DNA from: Chryseobacterium sp. H1D6B
Lineage (GTDB): Bacteria > Bacteroidota > Bacteroidia > Flavobacteriales > Weeksellaceae
DNA length: 64,000 nt
Reading direction: 5' to 3'
Assembly: GCF_029892445.1 (NCBI RefSeq)
Contig: NZ_JARXVJ010000001.1
Location: 4,402,001-4,466,000, forward strand
Shown here in pieces: positions 8,732 through 17,707 of the stretch. The translations under genes were made by a program, and so were the position numbers. Position 1 is the first letter of the stretch, and the number at the start of each line of letters is the position of its first letter. Under the pieces are notes generated by a model. The model had not been told where the DNA came from. It saw only the letters and a list, made by a program, of their open reading frames with translations, and made no database searches.

Positions 8732-9736
8732 TTACATGACAATATTATTCTTCGGAGTGATGGCCGGCGGAAGATCTTTTTCATCCAGCATATCTCTCAT
8801 ATCAATTTCTATAGTACGGCTTATCTGAGTAATAGGAACATCATTCGGGCTTCCTTCAAATGGGTTTACAGAGGATTCTCCTACACTGTCTAAAGTATGG
8901 AAACACCAGGTTACTAATAATGAAAAAGGAATATTAAACCATAAGGTATATCCTTCAAAAAAAGTTCCGTCTCCTACTTTATCAAATTCTTTCAATAATC
9001 CGAAAGGCACAAAAATGATAAACAGCAGCAACAAATAGGTTGTAATAGAAGAGAAATTCCTAGGATAGGGGAAGTTTTTAATCCTTTCTGCTTTGCCCTG
9101 GCTGTCGGTAAATTTCACCAGCTGCTGGTTGATCTGTGTCCATTGAAAGTCATTAATTTCTCCATTTTTATAGGCTTCAGATAATTCCTTACTCTGCTCC
9201 GCCATTAATTGGGTGGCTCTGTTTTTTTTCCCGAGAATATATTGAAGTTCATTCTCAGAAAGGTATTTCTTCAGTTCATCTTCTAATCGAGAAGTTCTTT
9301 CAGGAATCTCATATTTTTTTGAATATTCCTCAAACTGTACTGTATTCATATTTTCCCATGCCCGCGGTTCACGAAGCTGAAAACGAAGCGCTGTCAGCCA
9401 TGCATAATGACGGGAAAACATTTCTTTTACTTTATTAGAATTGTTCAATGAAAGTGAATCTCTCAGAATATATCCAAAACTCCGGCTGTCATTAATCACT
9501 GCTCCATAAATCTGTCTCGCTTCCCAAAGTCTGCTGTAGCTCGCATTATTTTTAAATCCTACGATAAATGCAACCGCAGTTCCCATAATCGCAATAGGCT
9601 GCCATGGAAATGAAACGAACGTCCAGCCGCAATAATAAAGTACGGTAGGAACAGCCGATAAAAGCGTTAAAACATATATACTCCTTCTCGTCCAAACGGC
9701 GAACTCGAGAGCTCCAAATCTTTTTCCTGAATGCAT
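8732..9736 (-). CDS. Bestrophin family (UPF0187) ion channel
   Basis: 334 residues. FWQPIAIMG-like SFPWQPIAIMGTAVAFIVGF, NNASYSRLWEARQIYGAVIN and DSRSFGYILRD match bacterial bestrophin homologs such as KpBest, where the NxSY.R.WE motif is signature. Two N-terminal and two C-terminal membrane helices surround a charged cytosolic middle; the C-terminus has LLVTWCFHTLDSVGESSVNPFEGSPNDVP, the conserved acidic/NPFE.. segment of the family. Bacterial homologs form pentameric, often cation-selective channels. It is 18 nt downstream of the DUF2490 gene. Confidence 0.88.
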   Translation of the reverse strand: MHSGKRFGALEFAVWTRRSIYVLTLLSAVPTVLYYCGWTFVSFPWQPIAIMGTAVAFIVGFKNNASYSRLWEARQIYGAVINDSRSFGYILRDSLSLNNSNKVKEMFSRHYAWLTALRFQLREPRAWENMNTVQFEEYSKKYEIPERTSRLEDELKKYLSENELQYILGKKNRATQLMAEQSKELSEAYKNGEINDFQWTQINQQLVKFTDSQGKAERIKNFPYPRNFSSITTYLLLLFIIFVPFGLLKEFDKVGDGTFFEGYTLWFNIPFSLLVTWCFHTLDSVGESSVNPFEGSPNDVPITQISRTIEIDMRDMLDEKDLPPAITPKNNIVM

Positions 9737-9754
9737 AAGTGTTTTTTAAAGTTT

Positions 9755-10429
9755 TTAATTTTTATTGAATGGGATATTGTTATAAAAACCGATCTGAACC
9801 TGTCCGCGGTTTTTATTTTCCTGAATCTGGTTCATGTAGCCGGCTTCAATTCTCAGGTTTTTATTAATGACATATCCCAGTGCTCCATATACTCTGTTTC
9901 TGTCAAAAGTAGGGCTGTTGAAATTTAAAAAGATTTCATTATAGACAGACGCATATATTGTTTTTGGGAGCATTTCTTTATTATTGATCGGAATATTCAG
10001 CCCCAGCATATAGCGGAATCTCATTCTAAAATCATCTTGAAGAAAACGTTCTTCCAGCCGGTAACGGTGCTGCAGATTAAACCTTCCGAATTTTTGTTTT
10101 GTGATAAACTGCTGGAAAATACGGTGTTCTACATTTTCTTTTTTTTCTCCATTCACATAGGGCTGGCTTAAAATAAAACCATATCCAAGCAAAACATTAT
10201 TATTATTTTCAGTGAGGTCATATCCTATTCCCGTACGTATTAAAAGCTGCTCCAGATCTCCTACTGCATCAAAATTACGATACTGGATCTCATTATGCCA
10301 GTTCCATTTTTTATTAATCTTATTATTTCCAAAATACATATACCAAGCTCCCAGATCACTTTTTTGGGCAGATACAAATACTGCTCCTAATGTAAAAATG
10401 AGTAAAGCTGCTGCCCTTAAAATCTCCAT
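9755..10429 (-). CDS. DUF2490 outer-membrane beta-barrel-like protein
   Basis: 224 residues with a signal peptide ending at VFVSAQ. DLGAWYMYFGNNKINKKWNWHNEIQYR and the terminal alternating strands (NLRIEAGYMNQIQENKNRGQVQIGFYNNIPF) are typical for DUF2490, predicted small outer-membrane beta barrels of Bacteroidota. The C-terminus ends in aromatic/hydrophobic alternation as for barrel closure. It leads the minus-strand run with bestrophin and antiporter. Function unknown; passive transport is a guess from fold. Confidence 0.8.
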   Translation of the reverse strand: MEILRAAALLIFTLGAVFVSAQKSDLGAWYMYFGNNKINKKWNWHNEIQYRNFDAVGDLEQLLIRTGIGYDLTENNNNVLLGYGFILSQPYVNGEKKENVEHRIFQQFITKQKFGRFNLQHRYRLEERFLQDDFRMRFRYMLGLNIPINNKEMLPKTIYASVYNEIFLNFNSPTFDRNRVYGALGYVINKNLRIEAGYMNQIQENKNRGQVQIGFYNNIPFNKN

Positions 10430-10556
10430 AATTCAATTGCTTTTTAATTATTATCATCTATCGCATTCGTTAAAACCGATACTAAAAATCAATAATAAGC
10501 AAAAAATATTTTTTATGAAAATTTTTCTTACGTTTAAATCTTTAACTAAGTTATTG

Positions 10557-10955
10557 TTATGATACTGATGGAATTTGCTCTACTAAAATTTCATTTCCCA
10601 TTTTATCGAAGTAGGTACAGGTCATCCTGTTAAGATCCATTTTCCAGCCTTCAACACCCGCTTCTGCACAGTCTCTGCAGAATGTCAGATAATCTGTTCC
10701 GCCCTGCTGGTGGAGCTTTAATCTCAGTTTAAAATTTTCGATATCTGTATGGTCAGAAATTGTCAGGGATTCATATTTTGCTCCTGTAGATGCAGCATTA
10801 TTTTCTCTGTCAAAATAATCTATATTTCCGTCGAAAATGTAAGCTGTATAATGAGAAACACCTAATTTTTTAACCGCTTGAATATACTTTGGAAAATCAG
10901 CACCGCTTTTTACTTTCTGGTGTTCTGCTTTAATTTCATCAATTGTGAATTTCAT
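10557..10955 (-). CDS. DUF1398 family protein
   Basis: 132 residues. Matches the DUF1398 pattern (YbcV-like, sometimes mis-called phage envelope protein): FPKYIQAVKKLGVSHYTAYIFDG near the N-terminus, then DYLTFCRDCAEAGVEGWKMDLNRMTCTYFDKMGNEIL at the C-terminus, where the gV..W..d......Y.d..G pattern is strongly conserved. Cytosolic, no catalytic proposal known to me. It is 32 nt downstream of a methyltransferase gene on the same strand. Confidence 0.8.
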   Translation of the reverse strand: MKFTIDEIKAEHQKVKSGADFPKYIQAVKKLGVSHYTAYIFDGNIDYFDRENNAASTGAKYESLTISDHTDIENFKLRLKLHQQGGTDYLTFCRDCAEAGVEGWKMDLNRMTCTYFDKMGNEILVEQIPSVS

Positions 10956-10987
10956 CTTTTGTATTTTTCTGCTAATTTAAAAATTTA

Positions 10988-11518
10988 TCATACATCTTTT
11001 TGATTTTTTATCACCGCTGAATACATCATATCTCCTCTGTAAATAGATGTTCTTTCCCCAAGCTTTTTTATCTTATTAAGACCAACTAACGCAAAAAGTT
11101 CTTTTAATTTTTTTAAAGGTATTGGAAACGGAACCCATGGATTAGAATTTTGAGTATCATATTCAATAATAATAAATTTTCCGTCAGGCTTTAGACAACG
11201 CAACAAGTTATGAATCAGTTTTTCTTGATCTGAAACATAATGAAGTGAATTAGCCATTAAAATCCCATCTAAATCTTTAAACTCAAAACTTACATCCTCA
11301 AAATCACTGTAGATGAATTGAATATCCACTGCTGTATTTCCCGATTCTAGGTACTGATAGGTTTTGTCAACTGCATAAATCTTACTTCCTTGAGCTAAAA
11401 ATTCAGCTAAGGCGTTCGTAAACAATCCATTTCCACATCCTAAATCAATCCACTTTTCAACGGATTTTTCTTTAGAAAATGCATCAATGATTAATTCTTC
11501 GGCTTCAGATCTATTCAA
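10988..11518 (-). CDS. Class I SAM-dependent methyltransferase
   Basis: 176 residues. Motif I WIDLGCGNGLFTNALAEFL binds SAM, followed by IYAVDKTYQYL (acidic end of beta2), FEDVSFEFKDLDGILMANSLHYV (motif II/post II) and LLRCLKPDGKFIIIEYD (motif III). The length is that of minimal methyltransferase-11-type enzymes. Substrate unknown. A minus-strand TATCTTTG box at 11555-11562 suggests that transcription starts here and continues into the DUF1398 gene. Confidence 0.82.
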   Translation of the reverse strand: MNRSEAEELIIDAFSKEKSVEKWIDLGCGNGLFTNALAEFLAQGSKIYAVDKTYQYLESGNTAVDIQFIYSDFEDVSFEFKDLDGILMANSLHYVSDQEKLIHNLLRCLKPDGKFIIIEYDTQNSNPWVPFPIPLKKLKELFALVGLNKIKKLGERTSIYRGDMMYSAVIKNQKDV

Positions 11519-11554
11519 AATATTTCTTTTAATCTACTTACTTATTTGAAATTT

Positions 11555-11562
11555 CAAAGATA
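11555..11562 (-). promoter_or_regulatory. TAnnTTTG box for methyltransferase gene
   Basis: Minus-strand TATCTTTG, 36 nt upstream of the ATG at 11518. Confidence 0.5.
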
Positions 11563-11650
11563 TCATAAAACAGTCTGGATATTGTTTCTTCACAGTGAAT
11601 ATAATGAATACAACAGATACATTTTTTCTATAGATTTCAGAGCAGGCATA

Positions 11651-11676
11651 AAAAAAGCTCTCATTTCTGAGAGCTT
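11651..11676 (-). terminator. Intrinsic terminator of the adhesin gene
   Basis: Nine-bp perfect stem AAGCTCTCA/TGAGAGCTT with a TTTC loop (read on plus), and an A6 run on the left that becomes the U tract of the minus-strand transcript. Confidence 0.85.
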
Positions 11677-11699
11677 ATTCTATTTAATTAAAGTTGATA

Positions 11700-14600
11700 T
11701 TATTCTTTGATAAATTTCTTCTGAATAGATTTGTCACCGTCTTCAATAGCAATTACATATACTCCATTGATCAGCCTGCTTACGTCAATTTTATTATTCA
11801 ACAAGATTCCGCTTGATATAAGCTGTCCTGCTGCGTTGTAAAGTTTATAATTAGCTTTTTTGCTGATGTTCTTCACATATAATACTGAACTTACCGGGTT
11901 AGGATAAATTAAGATATCATCTTGGTTAACAGCATTAGGAACAGCCTGCTTAGAAATTCTTACCGTGTAATCTTCTACCTCTCCATTTGCAAAACCTATA
12001 CAGTTAATTGGAATTCCGTCTCTCTGCATAGCAACTCTCATTACCACATATTTGTAATCTGCCATGCTGATAAATGCATCTGCCGGCACACTGAATGTTC
12101 CTGTAACAGGAGAAGTCGTGTTTGGAGCCGAAGCAAAAATTCTTTCATTAACATCAAAAGTTCCGTTTCTGTCAAAGTCTATCCATACTGCAATTCCTTC
12201 GCTGTGGTTATTTCCTATCCAAGATTTTTCAATAGAAATCTCATTGCCTGTAGAGCCTTGAACCAGTTCTATAAATGCTGCGGGAATACCTGTATAATCT
12301 GTATAAACAGACCCTGTTGAGCTGTTCTCCATAACAGGTTTACCATTCGGCTTCACTGTAACTTTTGAAATAAATTCAGCAGCAGAGCTTACTGCAGCCA
12401 TTCTACAGTAAGTTACTGTAGGGGTTATGAAATAATAAGGCAGTGTATAATTACCCGGCGTACCGCTGCATACATTTACAACCTGCATTTCATATTTGGT
12501 TAATTCAGTCAGTCCCGTAATCGTATAAGTATTAGCCACAACCGGCACATTAGTCCAGCTCGGAATTCCTACTTTTCTATATCTTAAAATATAAGTTGAC
12601 CCCGGGAAAGGATCCCATACGACAACAGCTGATGTAGGGGTAAGATCTGTAATCGTTAATCCTGGAGGAGGCATTTCACACGTCCTTTCAGTAGTGAATA
12701 CTTTTGGATTTGAGTATGGGTTAAATGTCGTTTCTCCGTTACACTTATTGGCTACCTGAACTTCATAGGTCGTATAAGGACTCAGCCCTGTAAGGCTGTA
12801 AGTATTTGCAGGGGAAGGCGGAAGTGTGTTTACATCAATCCATGCAGCACTTCCTACTACTCTATATCTCAATGTATATGTTGAACTGGCTGCAAGCGGA
12901 CCCCAAGTAACCAAAGCAGAGTTTGCTGTAACATTACTGATCGTTACATTTGGAGGCGTAGGGTCGCATCTTGTTGTAAATTCCTTATGTACATAGCTTC
13001 CTGCTGTACCATTACAAACTGCGGCTACCTCTACTTCATATGAAGTTACAGGTAAAAGATTTGATAAAGTGTACGTATTATTGGGTGTAGGATAAGGAAC
13101 CGCTGCTACAGATGCTGTAGACCAAGTTGCAGTACCCAAAGGTCTGTATCTGATAAGATATGAAGCTCCACCGCTGTTTTGAGGCCATGTAAGCGTTGCT
13201 GCATTATGAGTAACTCCACTTACCGTTACCACAGGTGCTGCATTACTGCAGATTAATAATTTTATATTGTCAACCGCAGCAGGAGGCTGTGTTCCGCCGC
13301 TTCCGTCATTTCTCCATTCGAACACAAGACGCATGGTGGTTCCTGCAAAACTGCTTAGGTTTAAGTTTGCATTAAGATAAGTCTGCCAGGCAGTCTGCTG
13401 GTTATAATTAGCACCTAACTGTACTCTGCCCGTTCCGGCAGCAATCTGAGTTCCCGCAACCGGCATATAAGATGCCGGCACCAGCCATACTCTTAAATAA
13501 TCGTAAGTACTTTCTCCCACTGCTTTCCAATCAAATGATAAAGAAGCAGTAGTAGTTCCTGCCGGCACAGCAATATCTCTGTAAGCCTGCACAACACTAG
13601 TGGATGAAATATTATAAGTATTAGCTGTTCCGTTATTTTCTGATATATAAATAGAATTAGCTGTATTTCCTGTTGCGGCACCATATGCCCATTTATTCAC
13701 CTGGGTTCCGCTTGTAAATCCAAGGTCATTACCCGTAGAAAAATCCTGGATATATGGAATTGTTGCCGGTATCTGTGTTGTTGTAAAATTTGGGCCTGCA
13801 ATCCAAAGACTGCTGTCTGTAGTGCTGCACACAGATCGCACCCACCAGTAATAAGTCGTATTTGGCAATAAAGGAGTTAACGTTATTGATGTTCCAGCCA
13901 CAGTTCCTGACGGAGTGGTACCTGCTACAGGCGGTACATTTGTGGTATTAAAATAATAGGCATATCCATTAGCCGGCACTGGTGAAGGAGCTGTCCAACT
14001 TAATGCACCAGAAGTAGCATTTACTGTTCCTACCATTAGTGCTGTAGGAACTTTACACGTAGGAATGAGCAGATTAATATTATCAACCGCTGCAGGAGGC
14101 TGTGTTCCGCCGCTTGCATCATTTCTCCATTCGAACACAAGACGCATGGTAGTTCCTGCAAAACTGCTTACATTCAAACTTGTATTAAGATAGTTCTGCC
14201 ATGCTGCCTGCTGGTTATAATTAGTTCCCAGCTGAATTCTGCCTGTTCCGGCAGCAATCTGAGTCCCCGCAACCGGTGTATAAGAAGCCGGCACCAGCCA
14301 TACTCTTAAATAATCATAAGTACTTTCTCCGTCTGCTTTCCAATCAAATGATAAAGTCGCAGTAGTAGTTCCTGCCGGCACAGCAATATCTCTGTAAGCC
14401 TGAACTACACTAGCGGAAGAAACGTTATAAGTATTAGCTGTTCCGTTATTTTCTGATATATAAATAGAATTAGCTGTATTCCCTGCTGCGGCACCATATG
14501 CCCATTTATTCGTTTGAGTTCCGTTGGTAAATCCAAAATCATTACCTGTAGAGAAATTTTGAGTATATGGAATCGTTGCCGGCACCTGTGTTGTTGTAAA

Positions 14601-15470
14601 ATTTGGACCTGGAACCCACATACTGCTGTCCGCAGTACTGCAGACAGAACGTACCCACCAGTAATATGTTGTATTTGGTGCTAAACCAGGCAGGTTTACT
14701 GATGTTCCAGCAGCTGATGTTCCTACCGTTGCTGCTGTAGGGGCGGTATTCGTTGTATTGATATAATACTGATATCCGTTTGCAGGCACTGGTGAAGGAG
14801 GTGTCCAGCTTATTGAAGCAGAATTTGCAGTTACCGTAGGTACAGATAATGCAGAGGGTACAAGGCATGTAGGAATTGAAAGAGAGATATTATCTATCGC
14901 TACGGGCGGCTGTGTTCCGCCGCTGCTGTCATTCCTCCATTCAAAAACAAGACGCATTGTGCTTCCCGCAAAGCTGCTTACATTTAAACTCGTATTAAGA
15001 TAGTTCAGCCACGTAGTCTGCTGGTTATAATTAGCTCCCAGTTGAATTCTGCCTGTTCCGGCAGCAATCTGAGTACCTGCAGTTGGAGTAAACGAAGCGG
15101 GAACAAGCCATACCCTTAAATAATCATAAGTAGTTTCTCCGTCTGCTTTCCAATCAAATGAAAAATTGGCGATGGTAGATCCTGCAGGAATTGTTATGTC
15201 TCTATAAGCCTGTGTGACGCTCGAAGTACCAATTGTATAAGAATTGGCTGTCCCATTATTTGAAATATAAATGGAGCTGCCGGTATTTCCTGCTGCAGAA
15301 CCATACACCCATTTATTAACTTGAGTACCATTAACAAATGTAAGATCATTCGCAGTTGAAAAATCTTGGTTATAAGGTAATACTGCAGGTGCCTGCCCAT
15401 AGAAGTTTGTAATAAAACCCACATCTATCAAACATAAAAGAAAGATAAAAAAAGTAAAAGTTTTCCGCAT
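11700..15470 (-). CDS. Multi-domain T9SS-secreted adhesin (choice-of-anchor J, FN3, GEVED)
   Basis: 1256 residues. Signal peptide, then three ~160-residue choice-of-anchor J/MAM-like domains (each PYxQxFSTxNDxxF...DYLRVWLVPAS...MRLVFEWRND.SGGTQPP), separated by fibronectin III domains (PNTTYYWWVRSVCSTxDSS). Three further FN3 domains follow, then a GEVED domain (IAVWIDFDRNGTFDVNERIF ... FANGEVEDYTVRI), and a C-terminal T9SS type A sorting domain (ILIYPNPVSSVLYVKN ... GVYVIAIEDGDKSIQKKFIKE). The protein is exported by the type IX system and anchored or released at the cell surface. Near-identical repeats make recombination likely. Ligand unknown. Confidence 0.9.
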   Translation of the reverse strand: MRKTFTFFIFLLCLIDVGFITNFYGQAPAVLPYNQDFSTANDLTFVNGTQVNKWVYGSAAGNTGSSIYISNNGTANSYTIGTSSVTQAYRDITIPAGSTIANFSFDWKADGETTYDYLRVWLVPASFTPTAGTQIAAGTGRIQLGANYNQQTTWLNYLNTSLNVSSFAGSTMRLVFEWRNDSSGGTQPPVAIDNISLSIPTCLVPSALSVPTVTANSASISWTPPSPVPANGYQYYINTTNTAPTAATVGTSAAGTSVNLPGLAPNTTYYWWVRSVCSTADSSMWVPGPNFTTTQVPATIPYTQNFSTGNDFGFTNGTQTNKWAYGAAAGNTANSIYISENNGTANTYNVSSASVVQAYRDIAVPAGTTTATLSFDWKADGESTYDYLRVWLVPASYTPVAGTQIAAGTGRIQLGTNYNQQAAWQNYLNTSLNVSSFAGTTMRLVFEWRNDASGGTQPPAAVDNINLLIPTCKVPTALMVGTVNATSGALSWTAPSPVPANGYAYYFNTTNVPPVAGTTPSGTVAGTSITLTPLLPNTTYYWWVRSVCSTTDSSLWIAGPNFTTTQIPATIPYIQDFSTGNDLGFTSGTQVNKWAYGAATGNTANSIYISENNGTANTYNISSTSVVQAYRDIAVPAGTTTASLSFDWKAVGESTYDYLRVWLVPASYMPVAGTQIAAGTGRVQLGANYNQQTAWQTYLNANLNLSSFAGTTMRLVFEWRNDGSGGTQPPAAVDNIKLLICSNAAPVVTVSGVTHNAATLTWPQNSGGASYLIRYRPLGTATWSTASVAAVPYPTPNNTYTLSNLLPVTSYEVEVAAVCNGTAGSYVHKEFTTRCDPTPPNVTISNVTANSALVTWGPLAASSTYTLRYRVVGSAAWIDVNTLPPSPANTYSLTGLSPYTTYEVQVANKCNGETTFNPYSNPKVFTTERTCEMPPPGLTITDLTPTSAVVVWDPFPGSTYILRYRKVGIPSWTNVPVVANTYTITGLTELTKYEMQVVNVCSGTPGNYTLPYYFITPTVTYCRMAAVSSAAEFISKVTVKPNGKPVMENSSTGSVYTDYTGIPAAFIELVQGSTGNEISIEKSWIGNNHSEGIAVWIDFDRNGTFDVNERIFASAPNTTSPVTGTFSVPADAFISMADYKYVVMRVAMQRDGIPINCIGFANGEVEDYTVRISKQAVPNAVNQDDILIYPNPVSSVLYVKNISKKANYKLYNAAGQLISSGILLNNKIDVSRLINGVYVIAIEDGDKSIQKKFIKE
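13250..15400 (-). repeat. Three long direct repeats inside the adhesin gene
   Basis: Blocks of about 500 bp at roughly 13250-13740, 14060-14570 and 14880-15380 encode the three anchor-J domains and are closely similar at nucleotide level. The same strings, for example the GGAGGCTGTGTTCCGCCGCT type of segment, recur with a period near 800 bp. Confidence 0.8.
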
Positions 15471-15774
15471 AGTATTATATTAATTAATAATTAACTTATT
15501 TCCATTAAACGCTGTTTTATCTTTTTTATTAGAATTTAACAACAATTTAACAATGACTGCCAAATTTATGAAAAAATAAAAATTATACTATAAAATATTC
15601 AGCATATTAAGCAAAATAAACATTTTATCACACTTACCCCCCCCAATTATTTTAAAGGTGAACGGAAATTATTTAAATTTATCATCTAACGGAGAATTAA
15701 AAATGAGCCCGAAAAAATAAAACCAGCAGATCAAACTGCTGGTTTCAATTGTATAATATAAACAAGATATTTTA
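15471..15774 (-). promoter_or_regulatory. Adhesin upstream region with TAnnTTTG box and C8 tract
   Basis: The minus-strand box TAAATTTG sits at 15561-15568, about 91 nt before the adhesin ATG. A run of eight C (G on the coding strand) lies at 15637-15644, some 70 nt upstream of the box. It is unusual in this AT-rich intergenic sequence. A terminator of the upstream gene at 15720-15745 bounds the region. Confidence 0.5.
15716..15745 (-). terminator. Intrinsic terminator after VOC/PhnB gene
   Basis: Ten-bp perfect stem AAACCAGCAG/CTGCTGGTTT, loop ATCAAA, with an A-rich left flank giving the U tract on the minus-strand transcript. Confidence 0.85.
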
Positions 15775-16224
15775 TTATGGATGTGTCTGCATTTTAGCAG
15801 GATCATCATAATTCACCATCCAGCTGATCCCGAATTTATCTGTGAACATTCCAAAATAGGCTCCCCAGAAAGTATCAGCCATCGGCATTGTCACATGTCC
15901 TCCTGCAGAAAGACCATCGAATAATTTACCCGCTTCTTCTTTAGAGTCTGCATTGATAGAAATAGAAAAATTATTGCCTTCTTTGTACTGAGAAGCCCAT
16001 TCACCGCCGGTATCGCTTCCCATTAATATGGTTTCTTTAGAAATAGGAAGAGAAACATGCATGATCTTATTTTTATCTTCTTCAGGAGTTTCTTTACCTT
16101 CCATAGGAGGCATTTCTCCAAAAGTTCCAATGTAAGGATATTCTCCTCCGAAAACAGACTTGTAAAAGTCAAATGCTTCTTTACAATTTCCGTTAAATGT
16201 TAAATAAACGTTTACTGATGCCAT
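15775..16224 (-). CDS. PhnB-type VOC family protein
   Basis: 149 residues. NVYLTFNGNCKEAFDFYKSVFGGEYPYIGTFGEMP at the N-terminus and MADTFWGAYFGMFTDKFGISWMVNY at the C-terminus match the PhnB/3-demethylubiquinone methyltransferase-like VOC subfamily, where the conserved FWG..fG...D.fG..W signature closes the domain. Cytosolic; ligand unknown. It is the last gene of a minus-strand group of small START-like and VOC proteins and ends at a clear terminator. Confidence 0.82.
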   Translation of the reverse strand: MASVNVYLTFNGNCKEAFDFYKSVFGGEYPYIGTFGEMPPMEGKETPEEDKNKIMHVSLPISKETILMGSDTGGEWASQYKEGNNFSISINADSKEEAGKLFDGLSAGGHVTMPMADTFWGAYFGMFTDKFGISWMVNYDDPAKMQTHP

Positions 16225-16265
16225 AATGTGTGCTTTTTACTATTTTAGTTTTAATTTGTCTGCTG

Positions 16266-16808
16266 TTAAGGTTTTTCAGACAGCTCTTTCAATCTCGAAA
16301 GTCCTTCCTGATAATCTTTTCCTACCATGTTTTCCATATTGATGAATAGTTTCATAACAGTAAATGGAAAAGGAATTGTTGAGGTAAAACCCCAAGTAGC
16401 TTTACTTCCGCTTCCTTCCGGCACTACTGTTACATACGCTGAAGCTTCACTTTTATACGGTGTTAGAAACTGGAGTGCGGTGTCTATCCTTTTATTCGCA
16501 GCATCTACTTTTTTTACTTCCTGACAGCCTTTTCCCGCGGATTCTTTTTTACTGTCCCAGCACATTTTTTCACCTGCAGCCCCTGTTGTACCCGTCCATT
16601 CTTTCTGCATACCGGGATCTAAATCATTCCATGGACTCCATTGATCCATTGCTTTTAATGTATTGGTATGCTGCCAGACCTTTTCCACAGGAGCATTAAT
16701 AGAAATTGATTTTTCATATTTGCAGTCACTTGACATCGCTGCTGATAATCCGAGCCAAAGCAAAAGGATGACTGCTAAGAATACCATAATACCTTTTAAT
16801 ATTTTCAT
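16266..16808 (-). CDS. Membrane-anchored SRPBCC (polyketide cyclase-like) protein
   Basis: 180 residues. An N-terminal single membrane helix (IMVFLAVILLLWLGLSAAM) precedes a START-like domain with SISINAPVEKVWQHTNTLKAMDQWSPW, the typical beta1-alpha1 entry of SRPBCC proteins, and a closing C-terminal helix GKDYQEGLSRLKELSE. The ligand pocket probably faces the periplasm. Spacing to the neighbouring VOC genes is short (41 nt downstream, 17 nt upstream), so they likely share a transcript. Function unknown. Confidence 0.78.
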   Translation of the reverse strand: MKILKGIMVFLAVILLLWLGLSAAMSSDCKYEKSISINAPVEKVWQHTNTLKAMDQWSPWNDLDPGMQKEWTGTTGAAGEKMCWDSKKESAGKGCQEVKKVDAANKRIDTALQFLTPYKSEASAYVTVVPEGSGSKATWGFTSTIPFPFTVMKLFINMENMVGKDYQEGLSRLKELSEKP

Positions 16809-16825
16809 CTTTATATTTTTAGTTT

Positions 16826-17197
16826 TTATCTATGCTGGTCAATTAAGATCATATTCCCATCTGGATCTTTCAGGAAAATATGTTCGGACCCTGATGTTGT
16901 ATCATCTGCTTCTTTATCCAGCTGGATATTATTTTCTTTTAAACGTTTTTGAATTTCACGCACGTCATCAAAGGAGTCAAGGTTTTGAGCATTTTCATCC
17001 CATCCAGGATTAAAAGTAAGCATATTACCATCAAACATCGCTTGAAACAAGCCTATCAGTGTGCTTTCATTTTTCATGATAAGATAATGCTGCTCCATAC
17101 TTCCGGCCATGGGGCTGAATCCTAGCTTTTCGTAAAAATCTTTAGACTTCTGAAGATCCTTTACACTTAAGCTTAGTGAAAATACGCCTAGTTTCAT
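16826..17197 (-). CDS. VOC family protein
   Basis: 123 residues. FSLSLSVKDLQKSKDFYEKLGFSPM opens a VOC half; the middle has LIGLFQAMFDGNMLTFNPGWD and the end reads DTTSGSEHIFLKDPDGNMILIDQH, the canonical F.DPDGN.i.i closing strand. Conserved metal-ligand positions are only partly present (terminal D/Q rather than E). It lies between SRPBCC and a secreted hypothetical on the minus strand. Substrate unknown. Confidence 0.78.
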   Translation of the reverse strand: MKLGVFSLSLSVKDLQKSKDFYEKLGFSPMAGSMEQHYLIMKNESTLIGLFQAMFDGNMLTFNPGWDENAQNLDSFDDVREIQKRLKENNIQLDKEADDTTSGSEHIFLKDPDGNMILIDQHR

Positions 17198-17221
17198 ATT
17201 TTTTTATTTAATACTGATTAG

Positions 17222-17692
17222 TTACTGATTTTTCAAATGGGTTTTAAAATTCAGTGTTCCATCATAGCTTTTCCAGTCTCCAATCAATTCTATGTACTGG
17301 CTTTCTACTTTTTCAGTAGTTTTATTCCACTTGAAAGTATACACGAATTTTCCAGTAAACATACCGGAATGCTTACCTTTATTTTCTTCGGCAATTTCGT
17401 ATTCTCCATATACTGTTCCTTTTTTCTTAGAATCTTTGTATTTAGTAATGGTCAATTTGCCTTCAAATTTTGAATAATTCTTATCTACAAGCGAGTAACC
17501 CGAAATAAAATACTCCTGGTCATTTTTTTTATTCTGTTCAGAAATATTGATTTTAAGCTTAAGCTCCTGCTTACCATTTCCGATAGTTCCGGTATAAGGT
17601 TTACTGTTATTCAGCCATACAGGTGCAATATCCGGCATCTGGGCAAAAGCAAAATTGGAAATGAGAACGAGGAATAATAAAAGTTTTTTCAT
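17222..17692 (-). CDS. Secreted hypothetical protein
   Basis: 156 residues with a signal peptide (LLLFLVLISNFAFAQ). The mature part alternates Lys-rich beta strands (KQELKLKINISEQNKKNDQE, SKFEGKLTITKYKDSKKKGT, GKFVYTFKWNKTTEKVESQY), reading like a small lipocalin-like or jelly-roll barrel. No cysteine or catalytic motif. Position between DUF1569 and VOC genes suggests co-transcription. Not recognised. Confidence 0.55.
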   Translation of the reverse strand: MKKLLLFLVLISNFAFAQMPDIAPVWLNNSKPYTGTIGNGKQELKLKINISEQNKKNDQEYFISGYSLVDKNYSKFEGKLTITKYKDSKKKGTVYGEYEIAEENKGKHSGMFTGKFVYTFKWNKTTEKVESQYIELIGDWKSYDGTLNFKTHLKNQ

Positions 17693-17707
17693 AATTGTTT
17701 TTAAATA

